From a virus: a DNA stretch of 64,000 nt. Under the pieces are notes generated by a model. The model did not search any database and was not told the DNA's origin. It saw only the letters and a list, made by a program, of their open reading frames with translations. The stretch is from the IMG/VR virus record IMGVR_UViG_3300044742_000149, positions 1-64,000 of that record. One strand, given 5' to 3'. Position numbers and translations under genes: made by a program. This document shows, piece after piece, positions 35,617 through 43,588 of this stretch; the first letter of the stretch is position 1; each line of letters opens with the position of its first letter.

Positions 35617-37389
35617 ATGCGATGGATTTTCGGCGGTCCTTACGCGATCCGAATGGAAGAACCCGACGGGGAGGAAGCGCTGACCATGGAAGACAGTGTT
35701 ACTCCCATCGAGATCGAGCACTACGATGACATCCCAGGACCGGACATTCGGTTTTTCGTGGTGGAACTGGATGTCTACAAACCCGGCGTGACCACGGTGA
35801 CGACGACCGAGAGCCATCTCAGTCATCCACATCTCGCGCTCGCCGAGTTCGAGGACCCGGCCGAGATTTCATCGCGCATTCTCGCCAGCGATCTTGGCTA
35901 TCGCACGTTGGCGAGCGATGCCGGCGGCATCGTGCCCTACCCGCCGATCCTCGATCAGGCGTTCCAGGTTGACAACAAAATCAATCTCGATCTCGCCGCG
36001 TCCGGCGTCGGCGCGGCCTGGGGCAACATCATATTGTCCAACGCCGACGACCAGTTCGACGCGCTGGCCGGGACGTTCAATTCGGATGGACGGAACCTCA
36101 AGATCCTGACGGGCGTGAAAACCTGGGACAGCTCACGGCAATATCATCGCGACCCCGCCTACGCCTCGCTGGAATTCATGTGGGCCGGCGTGGCGACGCC
36201 GTGGTTCCTGTCGGACACGGCGCTGACCATCCCCGTGCGGGACGCCACGTACTGGCTCGACAGGCCTTACCAGAACTCCGTCTATACCGGCGCGGGAACT
36301 TACTTCGGCACGCCCACCCTGGCGGGGAAGCCGCTGCCACGCGCGCGGGGCGGCACCACCGCGGAGCCGGTGCGGAACGTCTCGCCGGTCCTCGTCGATC
36401 CGGTCAACCGAATCTACCAGTACACCGATGGGCCGGGGACGGTGGTGGCGCTCTATGAGGGTGGCGCTCAGGTCATCACCTTCGATTCCAACACCACGAA
36501 TCTTTATTCTGGCGGCACGCCGGCCGGGAAATATCGCACCGACAATTCGCGCGGCTTGTTCCAGCTTGGCAGCATCGCCGTGCATGCGATCACCTGCGAC
36601 GTGACCGGGCAGTTCCCGGTGGCCGGCGCGGTCACCACGTTCAGCCAGATCGCGCGCTACGTGCTCACCGAGGATCTGCTGCTGCCGCCGGAACTGATCG
36701 ACATCGGGTCGTTCAACACGATCGACGCGTCGTGGCCTTATACCGCCGGGGGTTACTACGGGGCCGACACCGCGGTGACCGGCATCGACGTGCTGACCTC
36801 TTTGGTGGCGGGACCGGGTTGCAAATTGATCTCCAAACGCGACGGCAGGCTGGGGCTCTATATGCCACGGGCGCTGGCGGCGGACGCGCATTCCGACGCG
36901 ATCCTCGATCTCTCCAACATCATCCAGATCGATCCGGTGCCGCTGCCCGCCTCGCTTGATCCGCCGCCTTACCGCATTCGTTCCGAATACGATCATAACT
37001 TCACCACGCAGACCAGTGACATGAACACCGCCTCGATGACGGCGGCGCACAAGCAATATGTCGAGATGACCGGTAGCTTCGCTTACTGGTCGTCCACGGC
37101 GGTGCTGACGGCGTTCCGGCGTCCCAACGACCCGCCGCCGATCCAGGGCTTGCTGTTGAAGCAAGACGAGGCGCAGACCGTCGTGAACGACCTGGGGGCG
37201 TTGTGGGGCGTCAGGCGGCGGCTCTACGACGTCACCCTGCCCGCCTTCGAAAATACCAGCCTCGACATCGGTCACGTCGTGACCCTGGTTTATCCGATGG
37301 ACGACCTGACGAACGGTAAAATGGGCCAGATCGTTGGCTACTCGTTCCGATCGCCGAATGCCTCGATCATCATGCGGGTGCTGGTCTGA
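35617..37389 (+). CDS. Tail tip / baseplate hub protein
   Basis: 590 residues. N-terminal and central strands of the form N-K-I-N-L-D-L-A-A-S-G, F-M-W-A-G-V-A-T-P and L-D-R-P-Y-Q-N-S-V-Y-T-G-A-G-T-Y, with G-K-P-L-P-R-A-R-G-G-T and a later L-I-S-K-R-D-G-R-L-G-L-Y domain, match large hub proteins that close the tail tube in siphophages. The C-terminus ends in I-G-H-V-V-T-L-V-Y-P, a typical hub barrel. GAGGAG is nine bases before the ATG at 35617. The ATG at 35612 opens only a short frame. Confidence 0.75.
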   Translation: MRWIFGGPYAIRMEEPDGEEALTMEDSVTPIEIEHYDDIPGPDIRFFVVELDVYKPGVTTVTTTESHLSHPHLALAEFEDPAEISSRILASDLGYRTLASDAGGIVPYPPILDQAFQVDNKINLDLAASGVGAAWGNIILSNADDQFDALAGTFNSDGRNLKILTGVKTWDSSRQYHRDPAYASLEFMWAGVATPWFLSDTALTIPVRDATYWLDRPYQNSVYTGAGTYFGTPTLAGKPLPRARGGTTAEPVRNVSPVLVDPVNRIYQYTDGPGTVVALYEGGAQVITFDSNTTNLYSGGTPAGKYRTDNSRGLFQLGSIAVHAITCDVTGQFPVAGAVTTFSQIARYVLTEDLLLPPELIDIGSFNTIDASWPYTAGGYYGADTAVTGIDVLTSLVAGPGCKLISKRDGRLGLYMPRALAADAHSDAILDLSNIIQIDPVPLPASLDPPPYRIRSEYDHNFTTQTSDMNTASMTAAHKQYVEMTGSFAYWSSTAVLTAFRRPNDPPPIQGLLLKQDEAQTVVNDLGALWGVRRRLYDVTLPAFENTSLDIGHVVTLVYPMDDLTNGKMGQIVGYSFRSPNASIIMRVLV

Positions 37390-38174
37390 TGGGCAATACC
37401 GTCCTCGGCGTCAACAACCTGATCAAATCCGGCGCGCTGATCGCCGGCTCTTACGCGCCGACCATGCCGATCACGAATTTGCAGACGGATTCGGGCGCGG
37501 CTTCCATGGCGTGGCAGACCGTCTCGGGTGTCCTCACGCCCGCGGCCGGCGCGACGTTCCGCTGCACGCCCTCGAGGCAGCTCTGGCGGCTGTTCGGCCT
37601 GTTCCGCACCAATCTCTCGCAGGGCGCCAGCGTGACCTTCAGCGTCTATCTGAACCCCGGCACGCTGGTGTGGAGCGGCACGGTGACCGGCCCGCAACCC
37701 GGCTACGGCCAGGTCGTCGCGGTCGCGCCCGATAACATGTTCGCGGACTATTGCGTGGTCGATATCACCGATACGGCCAACCCGGACGGCTTCATCAACA
37801 TCCCCCTCGCTTACGCGGGACCGGCGTGGATACCCAGGTTGGGATTTACGTGGAATTCAACCTATGGCCGTGATTCAACGGTCGATGAGATGATCAGCCG
37901 CGGCGGTCAGGAATATCCGACCTATCGTTTCCAACAACGCCGCTGGGAAGCAGCGTTCGACGCGATCAGTGACACTGAACTATGGACAGAGGCGCAGAAC
38001 CTCGATCGCGTGTCGCGCTACGGCGGCAACATCCTTTTCGTGCCGGACCTCGCCTCGATCACGAGCAGCAACGAGGCGGTATTCGGTCGTGTGACAGTGA
38101 CCGCCGATGTCAGCTACATCGCCGGGTTTCATGATCGTCACGCCTGGAAGTTCCGAATAAAGGAGCGCCTCTGA
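37389..38174 (+). CDS. Distal-tail-like structural protein
   Basis: 261 residues, one base overlap with both neighbours. Repeated beta strands (T-F-R-C-T-P-S-R-Q-L-W-R-L-F-G-L-F, V-T-F-S-V-Y-L-N-P), then a more helical part with R-R-W-E-A-A-F-D-A-I-S-D and a final strand pair ending F-R-I-K-E-R-L. Order and size are consistent with a distal tail or tail-tip accessory protein. No specific motif confirms this. Confidence 0.6.
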   Translation: MGNTVLGVNNLIKSGALIAGSYAPTMPITNLQTDSGAASMAWQTVSGVLTPAAGATFRCTPSRQLWRLFGLFRTNLSQGASVTFSVYLNPGTLVWSGTVTGPQPGYGQVVAVAPDNMFADYCVVDITDTANPDGFINIPLAYAGPAWIPRLGFTWNSTYGRDSTVDEMISRGGQEYPTYRFQQRRWEAAFDAISDTELWTEAQNLDRVSRYGGNILFVPDLASITSSNEAVFGRVTVTADVSYIAGFHDRHAWKFRIKERL

Positions 38175-39871
38175 TGCTCGGCAACCTCATCCTCGAAATG
38201 TGCAACGCGCCGGGGACGGCGGCGGACTGCAATCTGCTTGGTCCGACTTCCGGTCGCCTGCCCTTTGGTTTCTGGTTCGCGACGGGCGCGCAATGTTTTT
38301 ACGTGATGACCGATGGCACCCAGGAGGAATGGGGAATCGGCACTTACACCGCCGGATCGCCGAATAAGTTGAACAGAACGACGGTCATCAAGAATTCCGC
38401 CAACTCGACAGCCCGCCTGAATTTCCTGGGCACGACCAAGATTTACAACGAGACACCGGCTGAACGCTCGCTATGGATCGACAACAGCAACAATCTCAAT
38501 ATTTCTGGCGTGATCACCGCGCAGAGCATGTCGGTGAGCAACGCCGTCGGACCCTTGCTCGCGCTTCAGCACACGGCGGCGGCGCTCGACGCGAAGAACT
38601 GGGAGATCGTGTCACAGTCCGGCAACTTTTATGGGCGTTCGGCCAACGATACCAATAACGCCTGGACGAACTGGCTGACCGTCACCCGTGGCACCGGCAC
38701 CGCCATCGGCGCCATCACCCTGGCGGGGACGAACATCACGCTGGCTGGCGCGGTGGCGACCAACGCGTTGGCGGTGACCGGCGCGCTCACCGCGAGCGGC
38801 GACATCACCAGCGGCGGCATCGCGACGGCCCAGTTCGTCAGAGCGCGACAGGTCGCCGGTTATCCCCAGGTCCAATTCTGGAACACCACGGGATCGACCG
38901 ATCAGAAGCGCACCGTTTTGTTTCAGGACCCAACCGGCAACTTTCAGGCGCAGTTCAACAGCGACAATGACGCCGCGGCGGCGGCCTTCCTACAGGTGAC
39001 CCGCTCGGGATACGCCGTCGCGACGATGACGCTGACCGCGCCGACGATCAACCTGACCGGCGCGGTCATGGCGTCGGCCAATGTCAGCGTCAGCCAGGGC
39101 GTCGTTTATCGTTCGCTCAACACCAATATCATGGGATTCGGCTGGGACGCCGGCAACAGTATCATCAATGCCTATGTCGATACCTTCTATCAGGGCGGCA
39201 TCGCGATGCGGGGATGGGTCAGCGGCAACTTTATCCCCGTCGGCACCTACACGCCCAATCAGAACGTGAATACGGGGCAAAGTCCGAGTTTCAATACCAT
39301 CTACGCATGCAACGATGTGAGTTGCTATTGGGGTTCCGGCGGCTCCGGTCGCGTCTTTGAGTATGCCATCGGCTGGTACTGGGACTGGAATATCAGCAAC
39401 GGCACGATCCAGTGGATCGCCAGCGGCACCGGCAATCTCAGCATGCGCGCGGGTCCGGACTGGCTGGTCTGGAACGCCTCTGGGCCGGTCGCCGGCTACG
39501 GCGCGTATCAGAACCTCTCGGATATCCGCGGCAAGCGTGATGTACAGCCAGCCGCGGTCGGTCTCGCGGAGGTGCTTCGCATCGAACCGGTCAGCTTTCG
39601 CCGCGTGCGTAAGGCCGGAACACCCTTGCCCGATCATGAGGAGATTGGATTCTCGGCGCAGCAATTGCGTGATATAATTCCGCTGTCGGTTCGTGTCGTC
39701 GGGCTCGAACTGCCCGATGGAACCGGCGGGCTCGACAGTGACGAGCCTTCCCTCGCGGTAAGCACTGACGGGATCGTCGCGGCCCTGGTCAACGCCATCA
39801 GGGAGATGCACGAAAAACTAAGCGAGGCGAATGATCGCATCGCCAATCTGGAACGCCGCGCCGCGGCATAG
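38174..39871 (+). CDS. Tail spike/fibre with C-terminal S74 intramolecular chaperone
   Basis: 565 residues. The N-terminal ~95 residues (C-N-A-P-G-T-A-A-D, W-G-I-G-T-Y, L-N-R-T-T-V) are a known attachment-type domain of fibre proteins. A shaft of beta repeats follows to ~440. The C-terminus is the endosialidase-type chaperone: L-S-D-I-R-G-K-R-D-V, with the Ser/Lys dyad at about Ser449 and Lys454, then I-G-F-S-A-Q-Q-L, and a coiled coil at the end. This domain trimerises the fibre and then cuts itself off. Confidence 0.85.
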   Translation: MLGNLILEMCNAPGTAADCNLLGPTSGRLPFGFWFATGAQCFYVMTDGTQEEWGIGTYTAGSPNKLNRTTVIKNSANSTARLNFLGTTKIYNETPAERSLWIDNSNNLNISGVITAQSMSVSNAVGPLLALQHTAAALDAKNWEIVSQSGNFYGRSANDTNNAWTNWLTVTRGTGTAIGAITLAGTNITLAGAVATNALAVTGALTASGDITSGGIATAQFVRARQVAGYPQVQFWNTTGSTDQKRTVLFQDPTGNFQAQFNSDNDAAAAAFLQVTRSGYAVATMTLTAPTINLTGAVMASANVSVSQGVVYRSLNTNIMGFGWDAGNSIINAYVDTFYQGGIAMRGWVSGNFIPVGTYTPNQNVNTGQSPSFNTIYACNDVSCYWGSGGSGRVFEYAIGWYWDWNISNGTIQWIASGTGNLSMRAGPDWLVWNASGPVAGYGAYQNLSDIRGKRDVQPAAVGLAEVLRIEPVSFRRVRKAGTPLPDHEEIGFSAQQLRDIIPLSVRVVGLELPDGTGGLDSDEPSLAVSTDGIVAALVNAIREMHEKLSEANDRIANLERRAAA

Positions 39872-39879
39872 GAGAGAAA

Positions 39880-40119
39880 ATGGAAGCTACACAACAACTG
39901 ATGATTGGCCTTGAAGTCCGCCAGTGGAACGACGTGGTCGAGGCGCTGAACAACGCGCCATTCCGGATCGCCGCCCCGCTCATACAAGAGATCGTGCGCC
40001 AGCATAACGAAGCCGAGATGAGGGCTCAGGCGGCGAAGGAGACCGGTCCCGACATCGAAATCACCCGCCCCACCCCCAGGACCAATGGCGCCGCCGCGTC
40101 TGATCATCAAATGAGATGA
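39880..40119 (+). CDS. Hypothetical protein before lysis genes
   Basis: 79 residues, a helical N-terminal two thirds and a polar, Pro-rich C-terminus. No signal or membrane segment. It ends in a four-base overlap with the membrane protein gene that follows. No family recognised. Confidence 0.55.
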   Translation: MEATQQLMIGLEVRQWNDVVEALNNAPFRIAAPLIQEIVRQHNEAEMRAQAAKETGPDIEITRPTPRTNGAAASDHQMR

Positions 40120-40742
40120 GCGATCCCCCGCCGCCGCCACCTGGGGCCGTGGCGGGGACCATAGATCGCGTCCTGCGTTTCATCGACGAGCCATGGAAAG
40201 CAGTCGTGGTCGTCGTGCTGATCCTGATCGTGGGCGTTGGCTGGTTCGCCTGGGACAAACGCGACACGCTGTTCGAGGCCTGGCTGACACCCAGTGCGCC
40301 GGAACTGAAGACGGCGATGATTCCCGAGGCGCTCGACAAACTCACCTCCGAAACCAACGCCGACATCGTTCAAATCTGGGCGGTCGACCTCTCGGCCAAC
40401 AGTCAATGGTTCCTCGGCGCGCGACTGCACAGCGGCGAGCGTCCCGTCATTCCGTCGCCGCGACGGTTGCCGATAATCGTCGCGTCTTCCGACGTGAAAG
40501 CTCTACTCGATGTTCTGGAGGGCACGCCGACCTGCAAGGACCTGGAGTCGAACGGCTCACCACTGGCGCGGCGGCTTGAAGCGCGTGGCATGAAGCGCGG
40601 CTGCGCGATCCCCATCCCGCCGGGACCGCAGGCTTTCGTGGGCGTCATCTATATCGCCTGGGCGACCGCGACCGACGCCAGCAACGAGAACGTGGCCGTC
40701 GGCGCGGCGCGTGAGATCGCGACGAAACTCGCGACACACTGA
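40116..40742 (+). CDS. Membrane-anchored protein with GAF-like domain, possible lysis factor
   Basis: 208 residues. An N-terminal Pro-rich segment and one clear membrane helix (about 28-48) are followed by a soluble domain with a GAF-like pattern (A-D-I-V-Q-I-W-A-V-D-L-S, then a late G-C-A-I-P-I-P-P-G and F-V-G-V-I-Y-I-A-W). The topology, inside N-terminus and one helix, and the place directly before the endolysin suggest a role in holin control, signalling or anchoring. It has none of the usual sequence signs of a canonical holin. Known phages carry such proteins at this spot; the function is not established here. Confidence 0.6.
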   Translation: MSDPPPPPPGAVAGTIDRVLRFIDEPWKAVVVVVLILIVGVGWFAWDKRDTLFEAWLTPSAPELKTAMIPEALDKLTSETNADIVQIWAVDLSANSQWFLGARLHSGERPVIPSPRRLPIIVASSDVKALLDVLEGTPTCKDLESNGSPLARRLEARGMKRGCAIPIPPGPQAFVGVIYIAWATATDASNENVAVGAAREIATKLATH

Positions 40743-40754
40743 AAGGATACGGCC

Positions 40755-41336
40755 ATGGTAGATCGTGACAAGTTCTTCGACGCCGTGAGAAATAATCCGT
40801 TCCCGGGATCACTCACCCAGGAGCAGGTGAACGGAATGAACTACCTGCTCGACACCTGGGAAAAACACTTCGCCAAAGCGAACCCGAACGATGGAGACAT
40901 GTGGTTGGCTTACGCTCTCGCGACCACGTTCCACGAGACGGCGCAACGAATGGAGCCCATCGAGGAATACGGAAAGGGGGCCGGCAAGTCCTACGGACAG
41001 CCAACGGGTCCGTACGGGAAATGCTACTATGGTCGAGGACACGTTCAACTCACATGGGAAACTAATTACATCAAGGCCCAGCGTCAGTTGCTGGCGTATG
41101 GCGTGACAGCACCTCTGCACCGCGAGCCGGACCTGATGCTGCGCGACGAAACATCGGCGCTGGTGCTGTATGATGGCTCCATTGATGGTTGGTTCACTGG
41201 TGTGGGTTTGCCGAAATATTTCAACGCCGCGAAAGGCATCGAGGACCCGTACAATGCCCGTCGGGTGATCAATGGGACGGATCAGGCTTCGCTCATTGAA
41301 GGCTACTATTGGGACTTTAAGAAAGCCATTATGTAG
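40755..41336 (+). CDS. Endolysin, GH19 chitinase-like lysozyme
   Basis: 193 residues with no signal peptide. T-T-F-H-E-T-A-Q-R-M at residues 57-66 (E61 likely catalytic), P-I-E-E-Y-G at 68-73 with a second acidic residue, and Y-Y-G-R-G-H-V-Q-L-T-W at 91-101 are characteristic of glycoside hydrolase family 19 endolysins. It cuts peptidoglycan to release progeny. Without a signal it would need a holin. AAAGGA precedes the ATG. Confidence 0.92.
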   Translation: MVDRDKFFDAVRNNPFPGSLTQEQVNGMNYLLDTWEKHFAKANPNDGDMWLAYALATTFHETAQRMEPIEEYGKGAGKSYGQPTGPYGKCYYGRGHVQLTWETNYIKAQRQLLAYGVTAPLHREPDLMLRDETSALVLYDGSIDGWFTGVGLPKYFNAAKGIEDPYNARRVINGTDQASLIEGYYWDFKKAIM

Positions 41337-41478
41337 TCCGCGGCGGCTTCAGGACCCCGGTAAGGCTAAGGTATCGAACGTTGTCGTCCTGAGCGGCCCC
41401 GTTCAGGTCACTGTTCCCAACCTCGTCAATGAATAGGCGGCACGAAGAGCCACAGTGCCGGCAGGGAATGACTGCCAT
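41329..41478 (-). CDS. Small Cys-rich protein resembling a DUF3800 N-terminus
   Basis: 49 residues: M-A-V-I-P-C-R-H-C-G-S-S-C-R-L-F-I-D-E-V-G-N, later N-V-R-Y-L-S-L-T-G-V, then a stop. Three Cys residues suggest a zinc knuckle fused to a segment like the first strands of DUF3800 (I-D-E-x-G-N ... Y-x-x-L-x-G-V), whose full length is usually 200+ residues. It would be a truncated relic or a small independent gene. The stop overlaps the end of the endolysin by eight bases in convergent direction. The Shine-Dalgarno is weak. Confidence 0.5.
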   Translation of the reverse strand: MAVIPCRHCGSSCRLFIDEVGNSDLNGAAQDDNVRYLSLTGVLKPPRTT

Positions 41479-41499
41479 GGCAGATCAGAAATCATCCTC

Positions 41500-41739
41500 T
41501 CAGGGGCGACGTCGGTCCATCTGATTTTCCATCTCCAGGCGCAATTCGACCAAACCGACCTTGGCGCGGGAGATGCGGCGACACAGGTCGGCGACATTGG
41601 CCGAGAGCCGGTCGAGAGCCCTGTCCGCCGTTTCCTTTTCCGGGGAGTTTGGCATTCGGTCGAGGATGCGTCGGATTACCGCGATGTCAGCCCGTGGATC
41701 GCTCATGTCCGGTCCAGCCAGTATTTCCATGACGCTCAT
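41500..41739 (-). CDS. Hypothetical phage protein
   Basis: 79 residues, helical, ending in a long amphipathic helix rich in Arg and Glu. It begins with an ATGA overlap with the gene encoding the zinc-ribbon protein. An alternative start at M-S-D-P is 33 bases further in. No motif recognised. Confidence 0.55.
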   Translation of the reverse strand: MSVMEILAGPDMSDPRADIAVIRRILDRMPNSPEKETADRALDRLSANVADLCRRISRAKVGLVELRLEMENQMDRRRP

Positions 41740-42026
41740 GCCCTGCCACCTCGCCCGCGCGTCAGGTCTTTGCGAATCGCCCGGCCCCTGGCCCGCTCGG
41801 CGTCGCCGAGAAGCTCGACATACTCTAGCTCGAGAGCGGCGCGCTCCGCATCAGTCATCGGCACCCATTGGTCGGCATGGCGGACGTAGTATTCGCCGCA
41901 GTTCATGCACAGCGACAGATCGTCTTCTCGCGGCGCGCGGAACTGGCCCTCCCACGCGCTCGCGGCGTCCATCGTGTAACCGCAGGCAAAGCACATCCAC
42001 GGTTTGTCGCGCGTGACGTCGCTCAT
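41736..42026 (-). CDS. Small zinc-ribbon protein
   Basis: 96 residues. W-M-C-F-A-C-G-Y ... S-L-C-M-N-C-G-E-Y provides a C-x2-C and C-x2-C pair about 28 residues apart, a classic zinc ribbon, followed by a helical tail with D-A-E-R-A-A-L-E-L-E-Y-V-E. Such proteins are common in phage early regions. The ATG at 42026 gives the natural N-terminus M-S-D-V-T; an earlier start adds a poor stretch. Confidence 0.7.
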   Translation of the reverse strand: MSDVTRDKPWMCFACGYTMDAASAWEGQFRAPREDDLSLCMNCGEYYVRHADQWVPMTDAERAALELEYVELLGDAERARGRAIRKDLTRGRGGRA

Positions 42027-42129
42027 GCCCTGCCCCCGCTCCAACTTCCCGGCGCCGCATCTCGTCATACTGACGAAAAGCCTTCCTCGGATCCATGGCC
42101 GTCCGGAGACGGCCTGGTCTGTCAGTCAT
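41851..42129 (-). CDS. Possible small phage ORF, overlaps zinc-ribbon gene
   Basis: 92 residues if used. Only the first ~35 (M-D-P-R-K-A-F-R-Q-Y-D-E-M-R-R-R) look protein-like, and they cover the 99-base gap before the zinc-ribbon gene. The rest runs antiparallel in reading sense to good coding. Its ATG overlaps the previous stop (ATGA), like its neighbours. It may be a short real gene with an unusual end or may have lost its stop. Confidence 0.25.
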   Translation of the reverse strand: MTDRPGRLRTAMDPRKAFRQYDEMRRREVGAGAGHERRHARQTVDVLCLRLHDGRRERVGGPVPRAARRRSVAVHELRRILRPPCRPMGADD

Positions 42130-42302
42130 GGCAAAGCCTTGAGAGTGTCGAGCACGTTCCGGTAGGCGTCACGCGCGCCGCGGCGGTAGGCCAGAGTCTC
42201 GGCGGTGTCGCCGTTCTCGGGCAGCGCCAGGAACGGCGGTTCCAGTTCCGAGATAGCCTTCTCCAGGCCCTCGATGATCGCGGCGGTGATAGCGTCAGTC
42301 AT
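42126..42302 (-). CDS. Small helical phage protein
   Basis: 58 residues, M-T-D-A-I-T-A-A-I-I-E-G-L-E-K-A-I-S-E-L, then R-G-A-R-D-A-Y-R. Fully helical. GGAGGAG is well placed. Upstream starts would add a poor sequence. No function recognised. Confidence 0.65.
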   Translation of the reverse strand: MTDAITAAIIEGLEKAISELEPPFLALPENGDTAETLAYRRGARDAYRNVLDTLKALP

Positions 42303-42389
42303 GGGCACTCCTCCCGTCCCGACAGTCCCGATTCCCGTTCGTCGTAATTCTGGCTTCCCATTCCATGACGCCTCCATCGCATTGCCATT

Positions 42390-42418
42390 CCCAGCTTTCC
42401 CAGGGTGGGAAGGCTGGG
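42390..42418 (-). terminator. Strong hairpin after the winged-helix gene
   Basis: CCCAGCTTTCCCA (42390-42402) pairs with TGGGAAGGCTGGG (42406-42418) with one mismatch and a three-base loop. It lies directly after the stop of the leftward gene ending at 42423. There is no U-run on either strand, so it may be an attenuator, a processing site or a protein site rather than a simple terminator. Confidence 0.45.
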
Positions 42419-42422
42419 AAAG

Positions 42423-42896
42423 CTAACTAACACCAGCGTTCCCCATTCCCCGTGTCCTGCCCGCGAGCCATTCCTGAGCAGCCTTTTTCGTTCGCTCCGC
42501 CGCGATCCGCGCCAAGGAGACCCGTGCGTCACTCGAATCGGGCGCAGTAAGGAAGAAAAGATTCTCCTGTGTAGCTACTCCGAATTGTTTTCCGTTAGGC
42601 GGTTTTCCTGGGTTTTCGATCAACAGCGTGTAGAGGTTGGAGGTCCGCTCGGTACCCCACGAGGCCGGTTTGCGGCGCGCTATCCATCCGACGATGCCCA
42701 GGCCCCTCGCCGCCTTCAGGGCGTTCCCGACGGTCTTGGCGCAGCACTTCGCTCGTTTGGCGATCGCCTCGTGTGACGGGAAAATCCCGCCGCGGCCGCG
42801 AAATTTTGCCAGACAAAGTAGCACATCGCGGAAGGCCCGGGTGAGTTCGCCGGTCCTGAACAACGCCCATATCTTGTTTTCCCACGTATTTCCCAT
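42423..42896 (-). CDS. Winged-helix DNA-binding protein, replication-type
   Basis: 157 residues. A central F-P-S-H-E-A-I-A-K-R-A-K-C-C-A-K-T-V-G-N-A-L-K-A-A motif is a helix-turn-helix of the type found in phage/plasmid replication proteins, followed by a wing (L-G-I-V-G-W-I-A-R-R). The N-terminus I-W-A-L-F-R-T-G-E-L-T-R-A-F-R-D is helical. The C-terminus is basic. GGGGGAAG is near the ATG at 42896; M-F-W-N at 42968 would be longer but lacks a Shine-Dalgarno. Confidence 0.65.
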   Translation of the reverse strand: MGNTWENKIWALFRTGELTRAFRDVLLCLAKFRGRGGIFPSHEAIAKRAKCCAKTVGNALKAARGLGIVGWIARRKPASWGTERTSNLYTLLIENPGKPPNGKQFGVATQENLFFLTAPDSSDARVSLARIAAERTKKAAQEWLAGRTRGMGNAGVS

Positions 42897-43299
42897 GTCT
42901 TCCCCCTTGGCGAGGGCGGCACGGAGGGCGCGTCGCAACTGTTGCAACGGGCTTGCATTCCAAAACATTTTGTAGGAGGGTCAGGACAACACAGCTACCA
43001 ACTGTTGTTTGACCCATCCGGGTTTGTGTTTTGGCGGTGCCCCTCGGTGCCGCCATTCGCATTTTTACCTCATGTCAATCTCCAGCGAGTCGGCGGGAGT
43101 TCCGCCGCTTTTCGGCCATTGTTACGCTGCGGGCTTTGTAACAGGCATGTCAAGACCGCATTGCTCAACGCCTCTGACATCTGTATTCCGATGGCGCGAG
43201 GCGGCGCGGATTCCAGCCGAATACCAGCTCGAAAAACGCCTCAAGATCGTCCATGAGCAGACCGCGCTTCGACCTCGGGGGTGAGTTTGTCGAACGCCA
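42897..43299. other. Gene-poor stretch with small ORFs and repeated CAAC/GTTG motifs
   Basis: About 400 bases without a gene I am sure of. It holds GCAACTGTTGC (42935-42945) and CAACTGTTG (42999-43007), and on the - strand several tiny reading frames: M-A-F-D-K-L-T-P-E-V-E-A-R-S from 43300, M-D-D-L-E-A-F-F from 43254 and M-S-E-A-L from 43180. Their overlaps suggest a broken small gene. A promoter for the winged-helix gene is expected here, but none stands out. Confidence 0.5.
43165..43254 (-). CDS. Possible very small protein
   Basis: 29 residues, M-D-D-L-E-A-F-F-E-L-V-F-G-W-N-P-R-R, ending in basic residues. The sequence is reasonable for a phage microprotein, but there is no convincing ribosome-binding site. 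It could be the frameshifted remainder of the M-A-F-D-K-L-T-P frame that begins at 43300, because joining the two would give one plausible protein. Confidence 0.3.
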   Translation of the reverse strand: MDDLEAFFELVFGWNPRRLAPSEYRCQRR

Positions 43300-43497
43300 T
43301 CAGAACACTTTGAATATGCTTTTTTCGATGGTCTTGCCGCACCGCATACAACGGCGGCGCTGGTAAAGTGAACCATCGTAGTTAGCCTCCCACATCGTCC
43401 AACGGTGGAACCAGAGCCAGCATTTCTCGGCTCGTGGCGAGTATATTTCGCGGGCGGCTTCCTTGGCGAGACGCCGTAGGTCATTTACCGGGGTCAT
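43300..43497 (-). CDS. Small Cys-containing phage protein
   Basis: 65 residues. C-W-L-W-F-H-R-W followed by R-R-R-C-M-R-C-G-K is a pattern seen in many small phage proteins, with a likely C-H-C-C metal site. GGAGGAAAT is close to the ATG. Role unknown; it may bind nucleic acid. Confidence 0.7.
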   Translation of the reverse strand: MTPVNDLRRLAKEAAREIYSPRAEKCWLWFHRWTMWEANYDGSLYQRRRCMRCGKTIEKSIFKVF

Positions 43498-43588
43498 ATT
43501 TCCTCCACGGCCAGCATCCAAGGCACCCACGCGACCGATGGTGCCTGATGCGGTATCCTATCGCCGCTTGCATCTCGGAGCGGGTCAT
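43481..43588 (-). CDS. Possible small protein, 35 residues
   Basis: M-T-R-S-E-M-Q-A-A-I-G-Y-R-I-R-H-H-R-S-R-G-C-L-G-C-W-P. It begins with an ATGA overlap with the preceding RHH-like gene and ends just past the start of the small Cys-rich gene, as a coupled intermediate would. The GGGGGAAG upstream is plausible. Confidence 0.4.
   Translation of the reverse strand: MTRSEMQAAIGYRIRHHRSRGCLGCWPWRKYDPGK

Noticed and set aside
36133-37275. 380-residue antisense frame in the tail hub gene
   Set aside because: Arg/His-rich translation, no ribosome-binding site, and the sense gene is well supported.
40755-41336. Second lysozyme of another type, or spanin genes
   Set aside because: Only the GH19 endolysin is recognisable here. 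No lipobox or nested spanin-like frames were found after it.
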